From NCBI GenBank assembly GCA_018436725.1, contig JAHDKT010000081.1, forward strand, positions 1 to 64,000: DNA of 64,000 nucleotides, given 5' to 3'. The stretch is from Synergistaceae bacterium. Lineage in GTDB: Bacteria > Synergistota > Synergistia > Synergistales > Aminobacteriaceae. Shown one piece after another: positions 41,256 through 49,431 of the stretch. The position numbers and the translations under genes are program-made. Position 1 is the first letter of the stretch, and each line of letters starts with the position of its first letter. Under the pieces are notes generated by a model. It did no database searches. It was given only the letters and a program-made list of their open reading frames with translations, and had not been told where the DNA came from.

Positions 41256-41957
41256 TTGGATAAAGAGTACCTTGCGATCGCGAACGACTTCGGGTTCTGG
41301 GTTATCGCTGTTTTTATGGTAATGATCGTTGTCTTTCAGTCCGTCCTTTTTATGAGAAAAGCCTGGTCTACGGGGCTTGAAATGGGACTGGAAGCGAAAC
41401 AAATGAAGGCGGGGCTCAGATCGGCGGTAATCACTTCTCTGGGACCGTCTTTCGCCGTGCTCATCGGGATGGTCGCGCTTGTCGCCCTCATAGGGGCGCC
41501 TTTAGCCTGGATGAGACTGTCGGTGATCGGAGCCGTCATGTACGAGGGGTATGCTGCGGAATGCGGCGCTCAGGTTCTGGGGACGACGGTCGGCGCCGGC
41601 GATTACGGACTGGTCGGATTCGCGAACTCGCTGTGGGTGATCGCGCTTGGTTCCTGCGGATGGTTGTTGATCGCAGGGCTCTTCACCCATAAGCTGGACG
41701 ATTTGCGAATGCGCATCGTCGGCGACAGACAGGATTTATTGTCCGTCGTTTCCGTGGGCGCGATTCTCGGCGCGTTCGGTTTTCAGGTCTCGAAAGCTCT
41801 TGTAACGCTGAGCCGCCCAGCTGTCGCCGCCGTCGTCGGAGCCCTTGTCATGGTGATCATGAATCTGGTGGCGAAGCATTCCGGGAAGAGATGGTTGAAA
41901 GAGTGGTCGTTGGGGGTCGCTATGGTTCTGGGTATGTTCTCGGCGGTCTTTTTCTAG
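41256..41957 (+). CDS. DUF5058-family integral membrane protein
   Basis: About 233 residues with five or six membrane segments (near 12-32, 60-80, 95-115, 128-148, 160-195 and 215-230). The opening DFGFWVIAVFMVMIVVFQSV and the GYAAECGAQVLGTTVGAGDYG segment agree with the DUF5058 family (from memory), which occurs beside metallopeptidases and a second membrane protein. TTG 41256 is chosen because AGGAGG at 41242-41247 is eight bases upstream; the GTG at 41247 overlaps that site. Probably one half of a two-subunit transporter (inference). Confidence 0.6.
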   Translation: MDKEYLAIANDFGFWVIAVFMVMIVVFQSVLFMRKAWSTGLEMGLEAKQMKAGLRSAVITSLGPSFAVLIGMVALVALIGAPLAWMRLSVIGAVMYEGYAAECGAQVLGTTVGAGDYGLVGFANSLWVIALGSCGWLLIAGLFTHKLDDLRMRIVGDRQDLLSVVSVGAILGAFGFQVSKALVTLSRPAVAAVVGALVMVIMNLVAKHSGKRWLKEWSLGVAMVLGMFSAVFF

Positions 41958-41977
41958 GAAAGAAAGGTGGAGTGAAT

Positions 41978-42655
41978 ATGCCGAGCAAAGAGAGTGTATT
42001 CAACGAAAAGTTTCAAAAGCCGATTGTTTTCTGGGGAATGGCGACTTGTCTGCTCGCATTCGCGATGAGTTTCTTTCCACCTTTGTATCTTTGGATCAAG
42101 TACCATGTTTTGCCGGGCGCGGGGTACATCGTAGCAGGATTCGCGCTCATCTTCGCCTACTCCGGGCCGCTCTGGTTCGTCGAACCGCTGGCTTACTTCC
42201 CTATTCTGGGCGTTCCGGGAACGTATATGTCCTTTCTGTCGGGAAACATCTCCAACGTTCGCCTTCCCTGTTCCGCGCTGGCCCAGGAGGCCGCCGGAGT
42301 CGAAGAGGGGAGCCGCGAGGGGGCTATTCTCTCGACCCTCGGCATCGGAGCCTCCATCCTGGTCAACATTCTTATCCTCACTGTCGGCGTGGGGCTGGGA
42401 GCGGAGCTTGTCGGTAATCTGCCGGCGATAGTGCACGAGGCTTTCAAGTACATATTGCCGGCCATTTTCGGGGGAGTTTTCGGCGGTTTCGTCACGAGAG
42501 ATTTCAAGCTCGGCGCCGTAGCTCTTCTGCTGGCCATACTCGCGTTGAAAGTCGACTTGTTCCCCATATGGATCACTATCCCTCTGTGCGTCTTCGGGAC
42601 CGTTGTCATAGGTGCCAAACTACATAATAGAAAGGTCGGACCGCCGGAACGATAG
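41978..42655 (+). CDS. integral membrane protein, partner of the DUF5058 protein
   Basis: A 225-residue protein with five or so hydrophobic segments. The stretch GYIVAGFALIFAYSGPLWFV and GVPGTYMSFLSGNISNVRLP near 85-105 are the most distinctive. I do not recognise a characterised family; proteins of this kind are found next to DUF5058 genes. AAAGGTGG precedes ATG 41978, 20 bases after the DUF5058 stop; the longer start at 41891 overlaps that gene and is rejected. The pair could together form an uptake system for the substrate of the M20 enzyme. A terminator follows. Confidence 0.6.
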   Translation: MPSKESVFNEKFQKPIVFWGMATCLLAFAMSFFPPLYLWIKYHVLPGAGYIVAGFALIFAYSGPLWFVEPLAYFPILGVPGTYMSFLSGNISNVRLPCSALAQEAAGVEEGSREGAILSTLGIGASILVNILILTVGVGLGAELVGNLPAIVHEAFKYILPAIFGGVFGGFVTRDFKLGAVALLLAILALKVDLFPIWITIPLCVFGTVVIGAKLHNRKVGPPER

Positions 42656-42675
42656 CCGCGGCGTCGGGAAGTGCC

Positions 42676-42725
42676 GGAAGCCTCTCTCCGCGAAACGGAT
42701 GCTCTGCGGGCGAGGCTTCCTTTTC
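42676..42725 (+). terminator. intrinsic terminator of the M20-DUF5058 operon
   Basis: GGAAGCCTC at 42676-42684 pairs with GAGGCTTCC at 42712-42720, followed by TTTTCTCC on the plus strand. Confidence 0.65.
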
Positions 42726-42744
42726 TCCTTGGCTGTCGTTCCGC

Positions 42745-44349
42745 CTAGAGTTTGTTGTTCATGAAGTAAAGAATCAGGGAGAAGTGGATGTTGACTCTTT
42801 GGTCGTAGTTCTCCATGTCGAGATCGAGCAACTCGCAGATTTTGTCGACCCTGTACTTCATCGTGTTGTAGTGTATATGAAGTTCTTTCGCCGCTTTGTT
42901 CAACGACCAGTTGCTCTTTACGAGGCAATTGAGCGTTTCCAGCAGAGAGTATCCCGCTTTCCGCGAGTCGTAATCGATCAGCTTTCCCAGATGAGTTTTA
43001 TAGAACGCGACCGATTCGTCCAAGTCGTAGACTGGATGCAGCAGTTGATAGACTCCGGAATCCTCCCAGAAGAGAATGGATGTTTTGGCGGAAAAGTTTC
43101 GGGCCAGCTCGACCGCTTTGCGGGCTTCCTGAAAACTTTCGTGCGACTGAAAAACGCTCTCTTTAACACATCCTACACCGATGACGGCGCTAAAAATACT
43201 CTCCCGATTCAGCGTTGTGAGAATATCGGCGAGAAATCGAAAGAGGTCGACCTTGTTCAACGCTTGTCTGTTCTCTCCGAGAGGGAGCAGGCAAACAACC
43301 GAATAATCGATCACCGCATACGGGATATTCGGGAATTTGCGTTCCATGAGCGAGATCGCAGTATTCGAGAAGGTTTCCATCGAAGGTTCGTTGAATACTT
43401 TCTCGGAAATCGCGGTATTCTTGCGGACGCTTCTCTGGTCGCCGATATCGATTATTACCGCTCGGACGAAACCGGAGAAGTTCCAGCCGAAAATGTTCGC
43501 TTTGTCCCAGACTTCCTGGGCATACTTTACGTTATGAAAAAGAAGATCGTGTACGAAAATGCTTTTATACTGTTTTTGCGACTCCTGCAACATGGTTTTC
43601 CTCTGAACGGCGAGGAGGATGGCTCCGCAGGCCATTTTCAACGTTTCCTGATCCTGTTCGCCGAGCTGAAAGTTTTTTGCCGCATTGAAGACGATGTAAC
43701 CTATCGTCTTTTCTTTCGCGGCGACGAGGTCGTGCGGGAACATCGTCAGCAACTTGGTGAGAGAGATGTCGCAAAGAATCTTTTTAAACTCTTCGTCTTG
43801 AGAAGCCGTTACATTATGATTGCGCATGATATCGTAAAAAGCCAGGTCGACGCTCAAAAATCTGCTCAACTCCGAAATAACGTCTTCAATTTCGCCGCCG
43901 TTGACGGCCAGCTCGCAAAAGGTTCTGTTGATCTTCTCCGAGCGGCGAAGTTCCAAAAGTTCCTGATGAAAGAGTCTCTCCAAAATGGGATTGAAAACGT
44001 CGGGAAATGTGAGCTGGACAGGGACGTGGAGGAGGGGGAAGTCAAGCTCGTTCGCTTCGTCGAGCACTTCCCGGGGTATTTCGTTGAAGAAACGGTGCAC
44101 TTTGATCCCGAGCGCCGCCGCATCTACCTGGTCGATGTCTTTTATCAGCTGTTTGAGTTTGAGCGGGGTATCGCGAAAAATAAAGGCGGTGGTGATGAGG
44201 AGTTCTCCCCCGTGCAGCCAATGCGCTATGTCCGGAGCATCCATCACCGTCACTTTGTTGATCTTCCTGTCGAGCCCCTTCTCTCCGGCCAGCACCTTCA
44301 TTCCCTTCAGTTCGGGGAGTTTCAGCATTTCTCTGACTGTTAAATCCAT
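42745..44349 (-). CDS. PucR-family transcriptional regulator
   Basis: A 534-residue protein. The N-terminal PucR domain (DLTVREMLKLPELKGMKVLAGEKGLDR, then GGELLITTAF) is followed by a GGDEF-like middle region and a C-terminal helix-turn-helix with WSLNKAAKELHIHYNTMKYRVD near 485-506. PucR regulators control purine, amino-acid or other nitrogen catabolism. The gene is convergent with the M20-DUF5058 operon, so it probably controls that operon from a site upstream of 40010 (inference). It is richer in A+T than the neighbouring operons. Confidence 0.9.
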   Translation of the reverse strand: MDLTVREMLKLPELKGMKVLAGEKGLDRKINKVTVMDAPDIAHWLHGGELLITTAFIFRDTPLKLKQLIKDIDQVDAAALGIKVHRFFNEIPREVLDEANELDFPLLHVPVQLTFPDVFNPILERLFHQELLELRRSEKINRTFCELAVNGGEIEDVISELSRFLSVDLAFYDIMRNHNVTASQDEEFKKILCDISLTKLLTMFPHDLVAAKEKTIGYIVFNAAKNFQLGEQDQETLKMACGAILLAVQRKTMLQESQKQYKSIFVHDLLFHNVKYAQEVWDKANIFGWNFSGFVRAVIIDIGDQRSVRKNTAISEKVFNEPSMETFSNTAISLMERKFPNIPYAVIDYSVVCLLPLGENRQALNKVDLFRFLADILTTLNRESIFSAVIGVGCVKESVFQSHESFQEARKAVELARNFSAKTSILFWEDSGVYQLLHPVYDLDESVAFYKTHLGKLIDYDSRKAGYSLLETLNCLVKSNWSLNKAAKELHIHYNTMKYRVDKICELLDLDMENYDQRVNIHFSLILYFMNNKL

Positions 44350-44682
44350 TCCGGGCGTCCTCCTTCGGGAATCGTTACAAGCGTATCAAGGAAAAACATA
44401 CGGCTTCCTTTCGGTGCGATACGGAGGATATGACAATGAAAAAATCTTAACGCATCGATTTGACAAGATAGTAGCATAAAGCTGTGTTTTTTTCTCATCA
44501 TAGCCCTTTTCATGGTAAAAAGACGAATCCTTTCCCTTTATTCTCAAGGTCGGCGATGCGTTATAATGACCGATGATGGAGATACAAAGAGAAGTACGCG
44601 GACGCGTCCCGCAGTCGCGCTTCGGAACGCAATCGCACGGCGCGCCAATCCGCGTCGGTCGGAAAAAAAGGAGGCGAGTTCT
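44350..44682. other. AT-rich divergent regulatory region
   Basis: A 333-base stretch between PucR and the DJ-1-like gene. A plus-strand TATAAT at 44562-44567 with a weak -35 box serves the DJ-1-like gene. Two TTGACA-like strings near 44428 and 44460 face no convincing -10 box. No gene is supported. Confidence 0.4.
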
Positions 44683-45273
44683 TTGCGGTCGAAAGCGTAC
44701 GTATTGATCTTCGACGGCCTGGCGGACTGGGAGCCTGCGCTCGCGACGTGCGAGATCGGGAAATCGGGAAAACTGGAGGTTGTCGGCGTCGGTTTTTCGA
44801 AAGAGACGGTCGTGACGATGGGCGGTTTCAGGATTTGCCCCGACATAGCGCTCGAAGATGTCGACGTCGACGAAGCGGCTCTTTTCATCCTGCCGGGAGG
44901 GGAGATGTGGGAGCGGGGCGGAAGCGCCGAGGTGCGCGAACTGCTCGGCCGTCTTCGCTCGCGGGGCGTTCCCGTCGCCGCGATCTGCGGGGCCACGCTG
45001 GAAGTCGTTCGGGCCGGACTGACGCGCGGCGTCCGGCATACGAGCAACGCGCTCGGCTATCTCAAGGCGATGCTGCCGGAGTACGCCGACGGCGACTTCT
45101 ACGAGGACAAGCCCGCGCTCTCGGACGGAAACCTGATAACCGCGAGCGGGCTCGGAAGCGTCGAGTTCGCGTACGAGATCGTCAGGCTGCTGAAAATCTA
45201 CAATGAAGAAGAGGCGCTCGAACTGTACGAGATGTTCAAGCACGGCGTCGTCCCGACGAGATTCAAGGCGTAA
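44683..45273 (+). CDS. DJ-1/PfpI-family protein
   Basis: A 196-residue cytoplasmic protein of the DJ-1/PfpI superfamily. The nucleophile elbow VAAICGATLEV places the active cysteine at C102, and the acidic partner lies in the N-terminal LADWEPAL region. The FILPGGEMWERGG loop matches YdeA/PfpI-type members. These act as proteases, amidases or glyoxalases; the exact role is uncertain. TTG 44683 has AAGGAGG at 44677; earlier in-frame starts lie in the leader. Confidence 0.85.
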   Translation: MRSKAYVLIFDGLADWEPALATCEIGKSGKLEVVGVGFSKETVVTMGGFRICPDIALEDVDVDEAALFILPGGEMWERGGSAEVRELLGRLRSRGVPVAAICGATLEVVRAGLTRGVRHTSNALGYLKAMLPEYADGDFYEDKPALSDGNLITASGLGSVEFAYEIVRLLKIYNEEEALELYEMFKHGVVPTRFKA

Positions 45274-45322
45274 CGCTCGAAGGGGAGAACGCGCCGGCGA
45301 CGGCGTTCTCCCCTTCGAGCGT
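45273..45322. terminator. 20-bp perfect hairpin between convergent genes
   Basis: ACGCTCGAAGGGGAGAACGC at 45273-45292 is exactly complementary to 45303-45322 with a ten-base loop. There is no T run on either strand. It lies between the ends of the DJ-1-like gene and the deiminase gene. Confidence 0.6.
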
Positions 45323-45354
45323 CGTCCTGTCGCGGTCCGCTTTCCCGGCTATTC

Positions 45355-45396
45355 CGCCCGGCGGTTTCCCGCGTTTACGACGCGGAGTCGCGTTTC
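45355..45396. repeat. direct repeat, left copy (42 bp)
   Basis: It matches 46681-46722 at 37 of 42 positions and covers the stop codon of the deiminase gene. Confidence 0.6.
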
Positions 45397-46577
45397 ATCG
45401 TTCGTGCGGGGACGTTCCTCGTATGGCAGTGGATACCGCCGCCGTACAGATTGAGCGCCAGCGGATCGATCTGGACGACGCGTCTGCCGGGGAAGGCCTC
45501 CCGCAGCACCTCCAGCGCTTTTTCATCCTTCTCCCGAACCATCGAAGGCATCCCCGGCGCGAAGTACTTGTGCGCCAGCACGACCCCGTTGCAGACCAGG
45601 AAGTTGCAGTAGCTCATGGCGGGCAGCACATGGACGGGCGGCTCGGGAAAAGGAGAGCCGTCCGTCAGCGCGGGCTTGCCGTATTCCTTTTCATCCCACA
45701 GGAGAAAGGCGTCGTCGCCGGGGCGGAGGTCGACATAGAACGGCTCCGGAACCGGCATTTCAAGAATACGGAACGGCGCTCCCGAAACGTCGGAGGCGGC
45801 GCGCACCGCCTCGTAAGCCTGGTCCAGCCGTTCCTTGTTCAGCGCGTGCAGCGCGCTGCGGGAAGCTTCTTCGGCGTCGATGCGCGCGACGATGACGGTG
45901 CGGGGGTCGGCGAAACGGCAGATCTCGTCGATATGTCCGTTCGCCGAAGATGCCCGGAACGCGGTGAAGGCGCCGTTCTCCGAAGGAATCGGCCCGCTGT
46001 AGGCGTACTCGTCGTCGTAGGAAGCGCGGGGGATCCAGATGATTTTTTCGACCCCGAACACCCTCCGGAACTCCGCCTCCACCTGTTCGACGGTCTTGTC
46101 CGGGTTGCGCTTGTCGACTTCGGTCTCTCGAATCGCCATCATCGCGCCTCGGCCGTTGAACTCCCTGTCGCCGCCCTCGCCGACGAGGTCGGCGGCGACG
46201 ACGTCCGAAACGCCGATCTCCGCGGCGTGGAACGCAGCGAAAGCGCGCAGACGTTTGGATATCTCCTCCTCCTCCGAAAATTGCCCGTACATGGTGAACC
46301 GAAAATCCACTCTTCTGCGGTTGCCCTGCTCGTCGACCGTCACTTCCGCTCCGAAATCGCGCGGGAACTGGATTTCGCAGGGGTAGCGCACGAAGCGCAG
46401 CGCTCCTGTTCGCACGCCGTTCCGTTCCAGAACGGCGCGCGCGCGCGTCTCGACGCCCTCGTCGGAACAGCAGACGATCACCTGCGCCTCCAAGGCCAAC
46501 TCGCGCACTATCCGAACGCTGACCATATCAGAATTCAGCGAGGGCGTCGCCATGGCGGCGACGGGCCAGACGATCAT
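45375..46577 (-). CDS. peptidyl-arginine/agmatine deiminase family protein; 5' end shifted out of frame
   Basis: 400 residues as read from the first in-frame ATG. The deiminase catalytic pattern is present: PRASYDDEY, the GHIDE motif (SSANGHIDEICRF near 210-222), and the catalytic Cys in GGGIHCHTRN near 385. The family hydrolyses agmatine or peptidyl-arginine. The reading upstream of the ATG at 46577 still encodes VGEFEPQESV, the family N-terminus, but that frame has no start codon; the ATG behind AGGAG at 46632 is in another frame. Removing ten bases at 46614-46623 would join them. The gene may be a recent pseudogene or be made from an internal start. It lies between 42-bp imperfect direct repeats. 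Confidence 0.75.
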   Translation of the reverse strand: MIVWPVAAMATPSLNSDMVSVRIVRELALEAQVIVCCSDEGVETRARAVLERNGVRTGALRFVRYPCEIQFPRDFGAEVTVDEQGNRRRVDFRFTMYGQFSEEEEISKRLRAFAAFHAAEIGVSDVVAADLVGEGGDREFNGRGAMMAIRETEVDKRNPDKTVEQVEAEFRRVFGVEKIIWIPRASYDDEYAYSGPIPSENGAFTAFRASSANGHIDEICRFADPRTVIVARIDAEEASRSALHALNKERLDQAYEAVRAASDVSGAPFRILEMPVPEPFYVDLRPGDDAFLLWDEKEYGKPALTDGSPFPEPPVHVLPAMSYCNFLVCNGVVLAHKYFAPGMPSMVREKDEKALEVLREAFPGRRVVQIDPLALNLYGGGIHCHTRNVPARTMKRDSAS

Positions 46578-46680
46578 GACCGATTCCTGCGGCTCGAACT
46601 CGCCGACGCTTCTATAACCGACGATAGCGCATCATCTCCTTAAAAAACGTATATTCTTGCTTTATATTATACGTGTTTTT

Positions 46681-46722
46681 CGTCCGGCGTTTTCCCGCGT
46701 TTACGAAGCGAAGTCGAGTTTC
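46681..46722. repeat. direct repeat, right copy (42 bp)
   Basis: It matches 45355-45396 at 37 of 42 positions and covers the stop codon of minC; both genes end at the same place in the repeat, with Asp-x-Ala-Ser before the stop. Confidence 0.6.
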
Positions 46723-47429
46723 AGCTCCCGCGCGACGAGCTGCCCGTTCTCCAGCGCGATCAGCACGGCCTTTCCCCACCAGGCGCTCCCCCTGCCGAGG
46801 GAGGAGCAGATCTTCCCCCCGATGCGCACCTGCGTCGCCTCGAAGCGCTCCGCCCACACGCCGTGTTCGCCGCCGCGCGTTCCCGCGTGGACCACGCCCT
46901 TGAGCCTGCCGTGGACGAAGATGTTGCCGGACGCCCGTATTTCCGCTCCCTCGTTCATATGTCCCAGAAGCATCACGTCGCCGTCGTGCTCCACCATCTG
47001 CCCCGAGCGAAGCGATTGCGTCAGGATGAGCGACCCCGTTTCGACGCGCTCTCCGTCCGGCCGTCCGGAGACGGGCTCTCCGGTGATGAACCCCGTATTG
47101 CGGAAAAGTTCCAGCGTCTCCCCGTCGTCCGCCGTCCAGGAGAGAACGTGGAATCCTCCGGCCCAGACGAAGTCGCAAAGCAGCCTGGAGAGAAAATCCG
47201 GCGTAAATCTGCGTTTCTTGCAGTCGATCACCAAGCCGGTGTCGCCCGCGATGCGGACCAGTTCGTCGACGGAGGAGCGAGCTTCATCGAGTACCTGCTC
47301 GTCCGTCGCGTCGTCCGGAAGAATGATGCGGATACCGTATCCCGTCCCCTTGAGGAGAATCCGCGGTTCGTTACCCTGCTCGACGAACTTCTTCAACAGT
47401 TTTTCCCCGGTATCCAGTATATTGAACAT
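46701..47429 (-). CDS. minC: septum-site-determining protein MinC
   Basis: A 242-residue protein. The N-terminal half is a MinC_N-like fold and the C-terminal half carries the beta-helix repeat region (DGDVMLLGHMNEGAEIRASG, IFVHGRLKGVVHAG near 150-185) that binds MinD and FtsZ. MinC blocks FtsZ ring formation away from midcell. No minD or minE is nearby, which is unusual. ATG 47429 follows GGGAG; the longer reading to 47624 is rejected. Its stop codon lies inside the right-hand direct repeat. Confidence 0.88.
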   Translation of the reverse strand: MFNILDTGEKLLKKFVEQGNEPRILLKGTGYGIRIILPDDATDEQVLDEARSSVDELVRIAGDTGLVIDCKKRRFTPDFLSRLLCDFVWAGGFHVLSWTADDGETLELFRNTGFITGEPVSGRPDGERVETGSLILTQSLRSGQMVEHDGDVMLLGHMNEGAEIRASGNIFVHGRLKGVVHAGTRGGEHGVWAERFEATQVRIGGKICSSLGRGSAWWGKAVLIALENGQLVARELKLDFAS

Positions 47430-47726
47430 AATGCTCACTCCCTTTCGCGCTCTTTCAGGTAATCTCTGCCTTGTGAAACAGCCTACACCTTGACACCGTG
47501 TGAGAGTCAAGGGCGTTGCGAACTCTTTGCATTTCGTTGCGAATCTTAAAAACGGGTCGGCGAAGAACGCTTCGATGCGCTTGGAGTTTCGAAAACGTTT
47601 TAGCCCGTATTCTGTTGGATTCATTGAAAAAAGCAGGAAAAGGAGTATGATAAAGCGCCTGAAACGGAAATTCGGACGAAAACGCCTGATTGTCCTAAAA
47701 ATATCCGACTATAAAGGGATGAGACC

Positions 47727-48350
47727 ATGGAAGAGTATCTGGCCGTTGCGGAACGGAACTTGCGGAAAGCGCAGGAGGTCATCGCGGAGCTGGGCGTCGA
47801 AGAGGCCTGGAAGGGCGTCGGCGGGACGGCCAATCTGGTGGGCTCCGTCAGGACGGAACTCCTGATGAGCAACCTGGACATCGATTTTCACGCGTACTCC
47901 GGAGAATCTCGGGGGACGTCCGTAGAGGCGCAGCTTCGGGACGGTTTTGCGGCGATGGCGAAGATCGCATCCCGCAAGGGCGTGCGGAAGATCGAATGCT
48001 ACAACTTCCTCGGGGAGGAAGACCGCTCCTTCGACTGGCACATCTTCTACGCCGACGCGGACGAACGGACGTGGAAGATCGACATCATCCACATCATGAA
48101 CGACTCCGTCTACAAGGGAAAGTTCGAACGGGTCGCGGAGAAGATCGCGGCCTCGCTGACGCCCGAGTTCCGAAATCGTATCCTCGGGATCAAGTGGGAC
48201 GGCATGGAGCGCGGGGTACAGGTCGTCGGCATCGAGGTGTACAAAGCCGTCATCGAGGACGGCGTGCGCACCTTCGACGAATTCCAGGAGTGGAAGACCA
48301 AAGAGGCGTGCGGCGGAATCCTTCAGTGGGAGCCCCGCGCCGGCGAGTAA
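47727..48350 (+). CDS. predicted nucleotidyltransferase-fold protein
   Basis: 207 residues, no signal or membrane segment. The motif VGSVRTELLMSNLDIDF near 36-52 has the G-S...D-x-D pattern of nucleotidyltransferase-fold enzymes. The rest, with FDWHIFYADADERTWKIDIIH, is not from a family I can name with certainty. GGGATGAG precedes ATG 47727. It stands alone between minC (leftward) and cheV (rightward), with its own likely promoter in the 297-base gap upstream. Confidence 0.55.
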   Translation: MEEYLAVAERNLRKAQEVIAELGVEEAWKGVGGTANLVGSVRTELLMSNLDIDFHAYSGESRGTSVEAQLRDGFAAMAKIASRKGVRKIECYNFLGEEDRSFDWHIFYADADERTWKIDIIHIMNDSVYKGKFERVAEKIAASLTPEFRNRILGIKWDGMERGVQVVGIEVYKAVIEDGVRTFDEFQEWKTKEACGGILQWEPRAGE

Positions 48351-48372
48351 CGGACGATCTGCGTCACGGGGC

Positions 48373-48401
48373 TTGTGGTCAAGGGCTGAATAGCCTATCA
48401 T
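48373..48401 (+). promoter_or_regulatory. promoter of cheV
   Basis: TTGTGG at 48373-48378 and TATCAT at 48396-48401 with a 17-base spacer, about 49 bases before the cheV start. Confidence 0.5.
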
Positions 48402-48449
48402 ATTGTAATAGCATGGGAGATTTCGTTCCGGCCGGAGGAGGGAGCGTTC

Positions 48450-49355
48450 ATGGAGGTACAGAACAACGAGTGGCAGGTAGTGGTCTTCTTTTTGGGAGGA
48501 CAGGCGTTCGCCATCAGCGTGGACAAGACCAGGGAAATTCTTCGCTGGCCGGGGAGCCGTCCGATTCCGGAGTCCCACCCCGCCATGATCGGCATCACGT
48601 CCGTCCGCGGAGAGGTGATGCCCCTGCTCGACCTCAGAGCCTACCTCGGCATCGCGCCGAAGGTCCCGCTGGAATCGAGCAAAGTAATCATCGCCGAGTT
48701 CAACGAGAGCAAGCTGGGTTTCGTCGTCGACGCCGTCGAACGCATTTACGGAATCGGCTCCTCGGAGCTGGACTCCACATTGACGAGCGCGGTGCTCGGC
48801 AAGTCCATCCTCTACGTCATCAAGCGGAACGAGAGCAACGTGCTGATCCCCGACTACGAAGCGATCATCCAGGCGGCCGCTCCTTCCCTCGACAGAAGCC
48901 TCTCCATCGACCTGAAGAAGGTCGCGGAACTCGCGGCTCCCCTCGGCGACCTCGACCGGTACCGCATCCTCGTCGCGGAGGACTCGCCGCTCATCCGAAC
49001 GCAGATATCCGACGTGCTCACCCAGGGCGGCTTCCACAACGTGACGCTCGTCGCGGACGGCAAGGAGGCCTGGGAGCGCCTGGCGATGAAGAACGAACGC
49101 TACGACCTCCTCGTCACCGACGTCGAAATGCCCCGTCTCGACGGCGTCGCCCTCACCAAACAGGTGAAGGAGCACCCCGAACTGAAGCGGATGCCGGTCG
49201 TCGTCTTCTCCTCCATCATGGTGCAGGACGTCCGGCTCAAGATCTCCGGCACCGGCGCCGACGCGCACGTGACCAAGCCCGAACTGCCGAGGATGGTCGA
49301 AAAGGTCTGCCGCCTCCTGCTGGACTCGAAGGAGAAGGCCGGGGCGACGAAGTAA
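48450..49355 (+). CDS. cheV: chemotaxis protein CheV (CheW-receiver fusion)
   Basis: A 301-residue protein: a CheW-like adaptor domain (about 5-150, with VRGEVMPLLDLRAYLG) joined to a response-regulator receiver domain (about 170-290). The phosphoacceptor D224 lies in VTDVEMPRLDG, with acidic pair EDSP and conserved Lys in VTKPEL. CheV couples receptors to CheA and can buffer phosphate. Together with the CheX-like gene at 32906 it shows the organism has chemotaxis-type signalling, but no receptor or CheA is in the window. A strong terminator follows. Confidence 0.9.
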   Translation: MEVQNNEWQVVVFFLGGQAFAISVDKTREILRWPGSRPIPESHPAMIGITSVRGEVMPLLDLRAYLGIAPKVPLESSKVIIAEFNESKLGFVVDAVERIYGIGSSELDSTLTSAVLGKSILYVIKRNESNVLIPDYEAIIQAAAPSLDRSLSIDLKKVAELAAPLGDLDRYRILVAEDSPLIRTQISDVLTQGGFHNVTLVADGKEAWERLAMKNERYDLLVTDVEMPRLDGVALTKQVKEHPELKRMPVVVFSSIMVQDVRLKISGTGADAHVTKPELPRMVEKVCRLLLDSKEKAGATK

Positions 49356-49377
49356 GGACGACCGAACGTGTCGAATC

Positions 49378-49405
49378 GGAGGGCGTCGAGCGCCCTCCTT
49401 TTTTT
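49378..49405 (+). terminator. intrinsic terminator after cheV
   Basis: GGAGGGCG at 49378-49385 pairs with CGCCCTCC at 49391-49398, followed by seven T. Confidence 0.9.
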
Positions 49406-49431
49406 CGTCCGGTCGAAAAGGAGGAAAATCC

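Noticed and set aside
47647..47865. Small rightward ORF starting behind AAAGGAGT upstream of the nucleotidyltransferase-like gene.
   Set aside because: Most of it overlaps the start of the next gene in another frame, and the translation is Arg/Trp/Ser-rich like a shadow frame.
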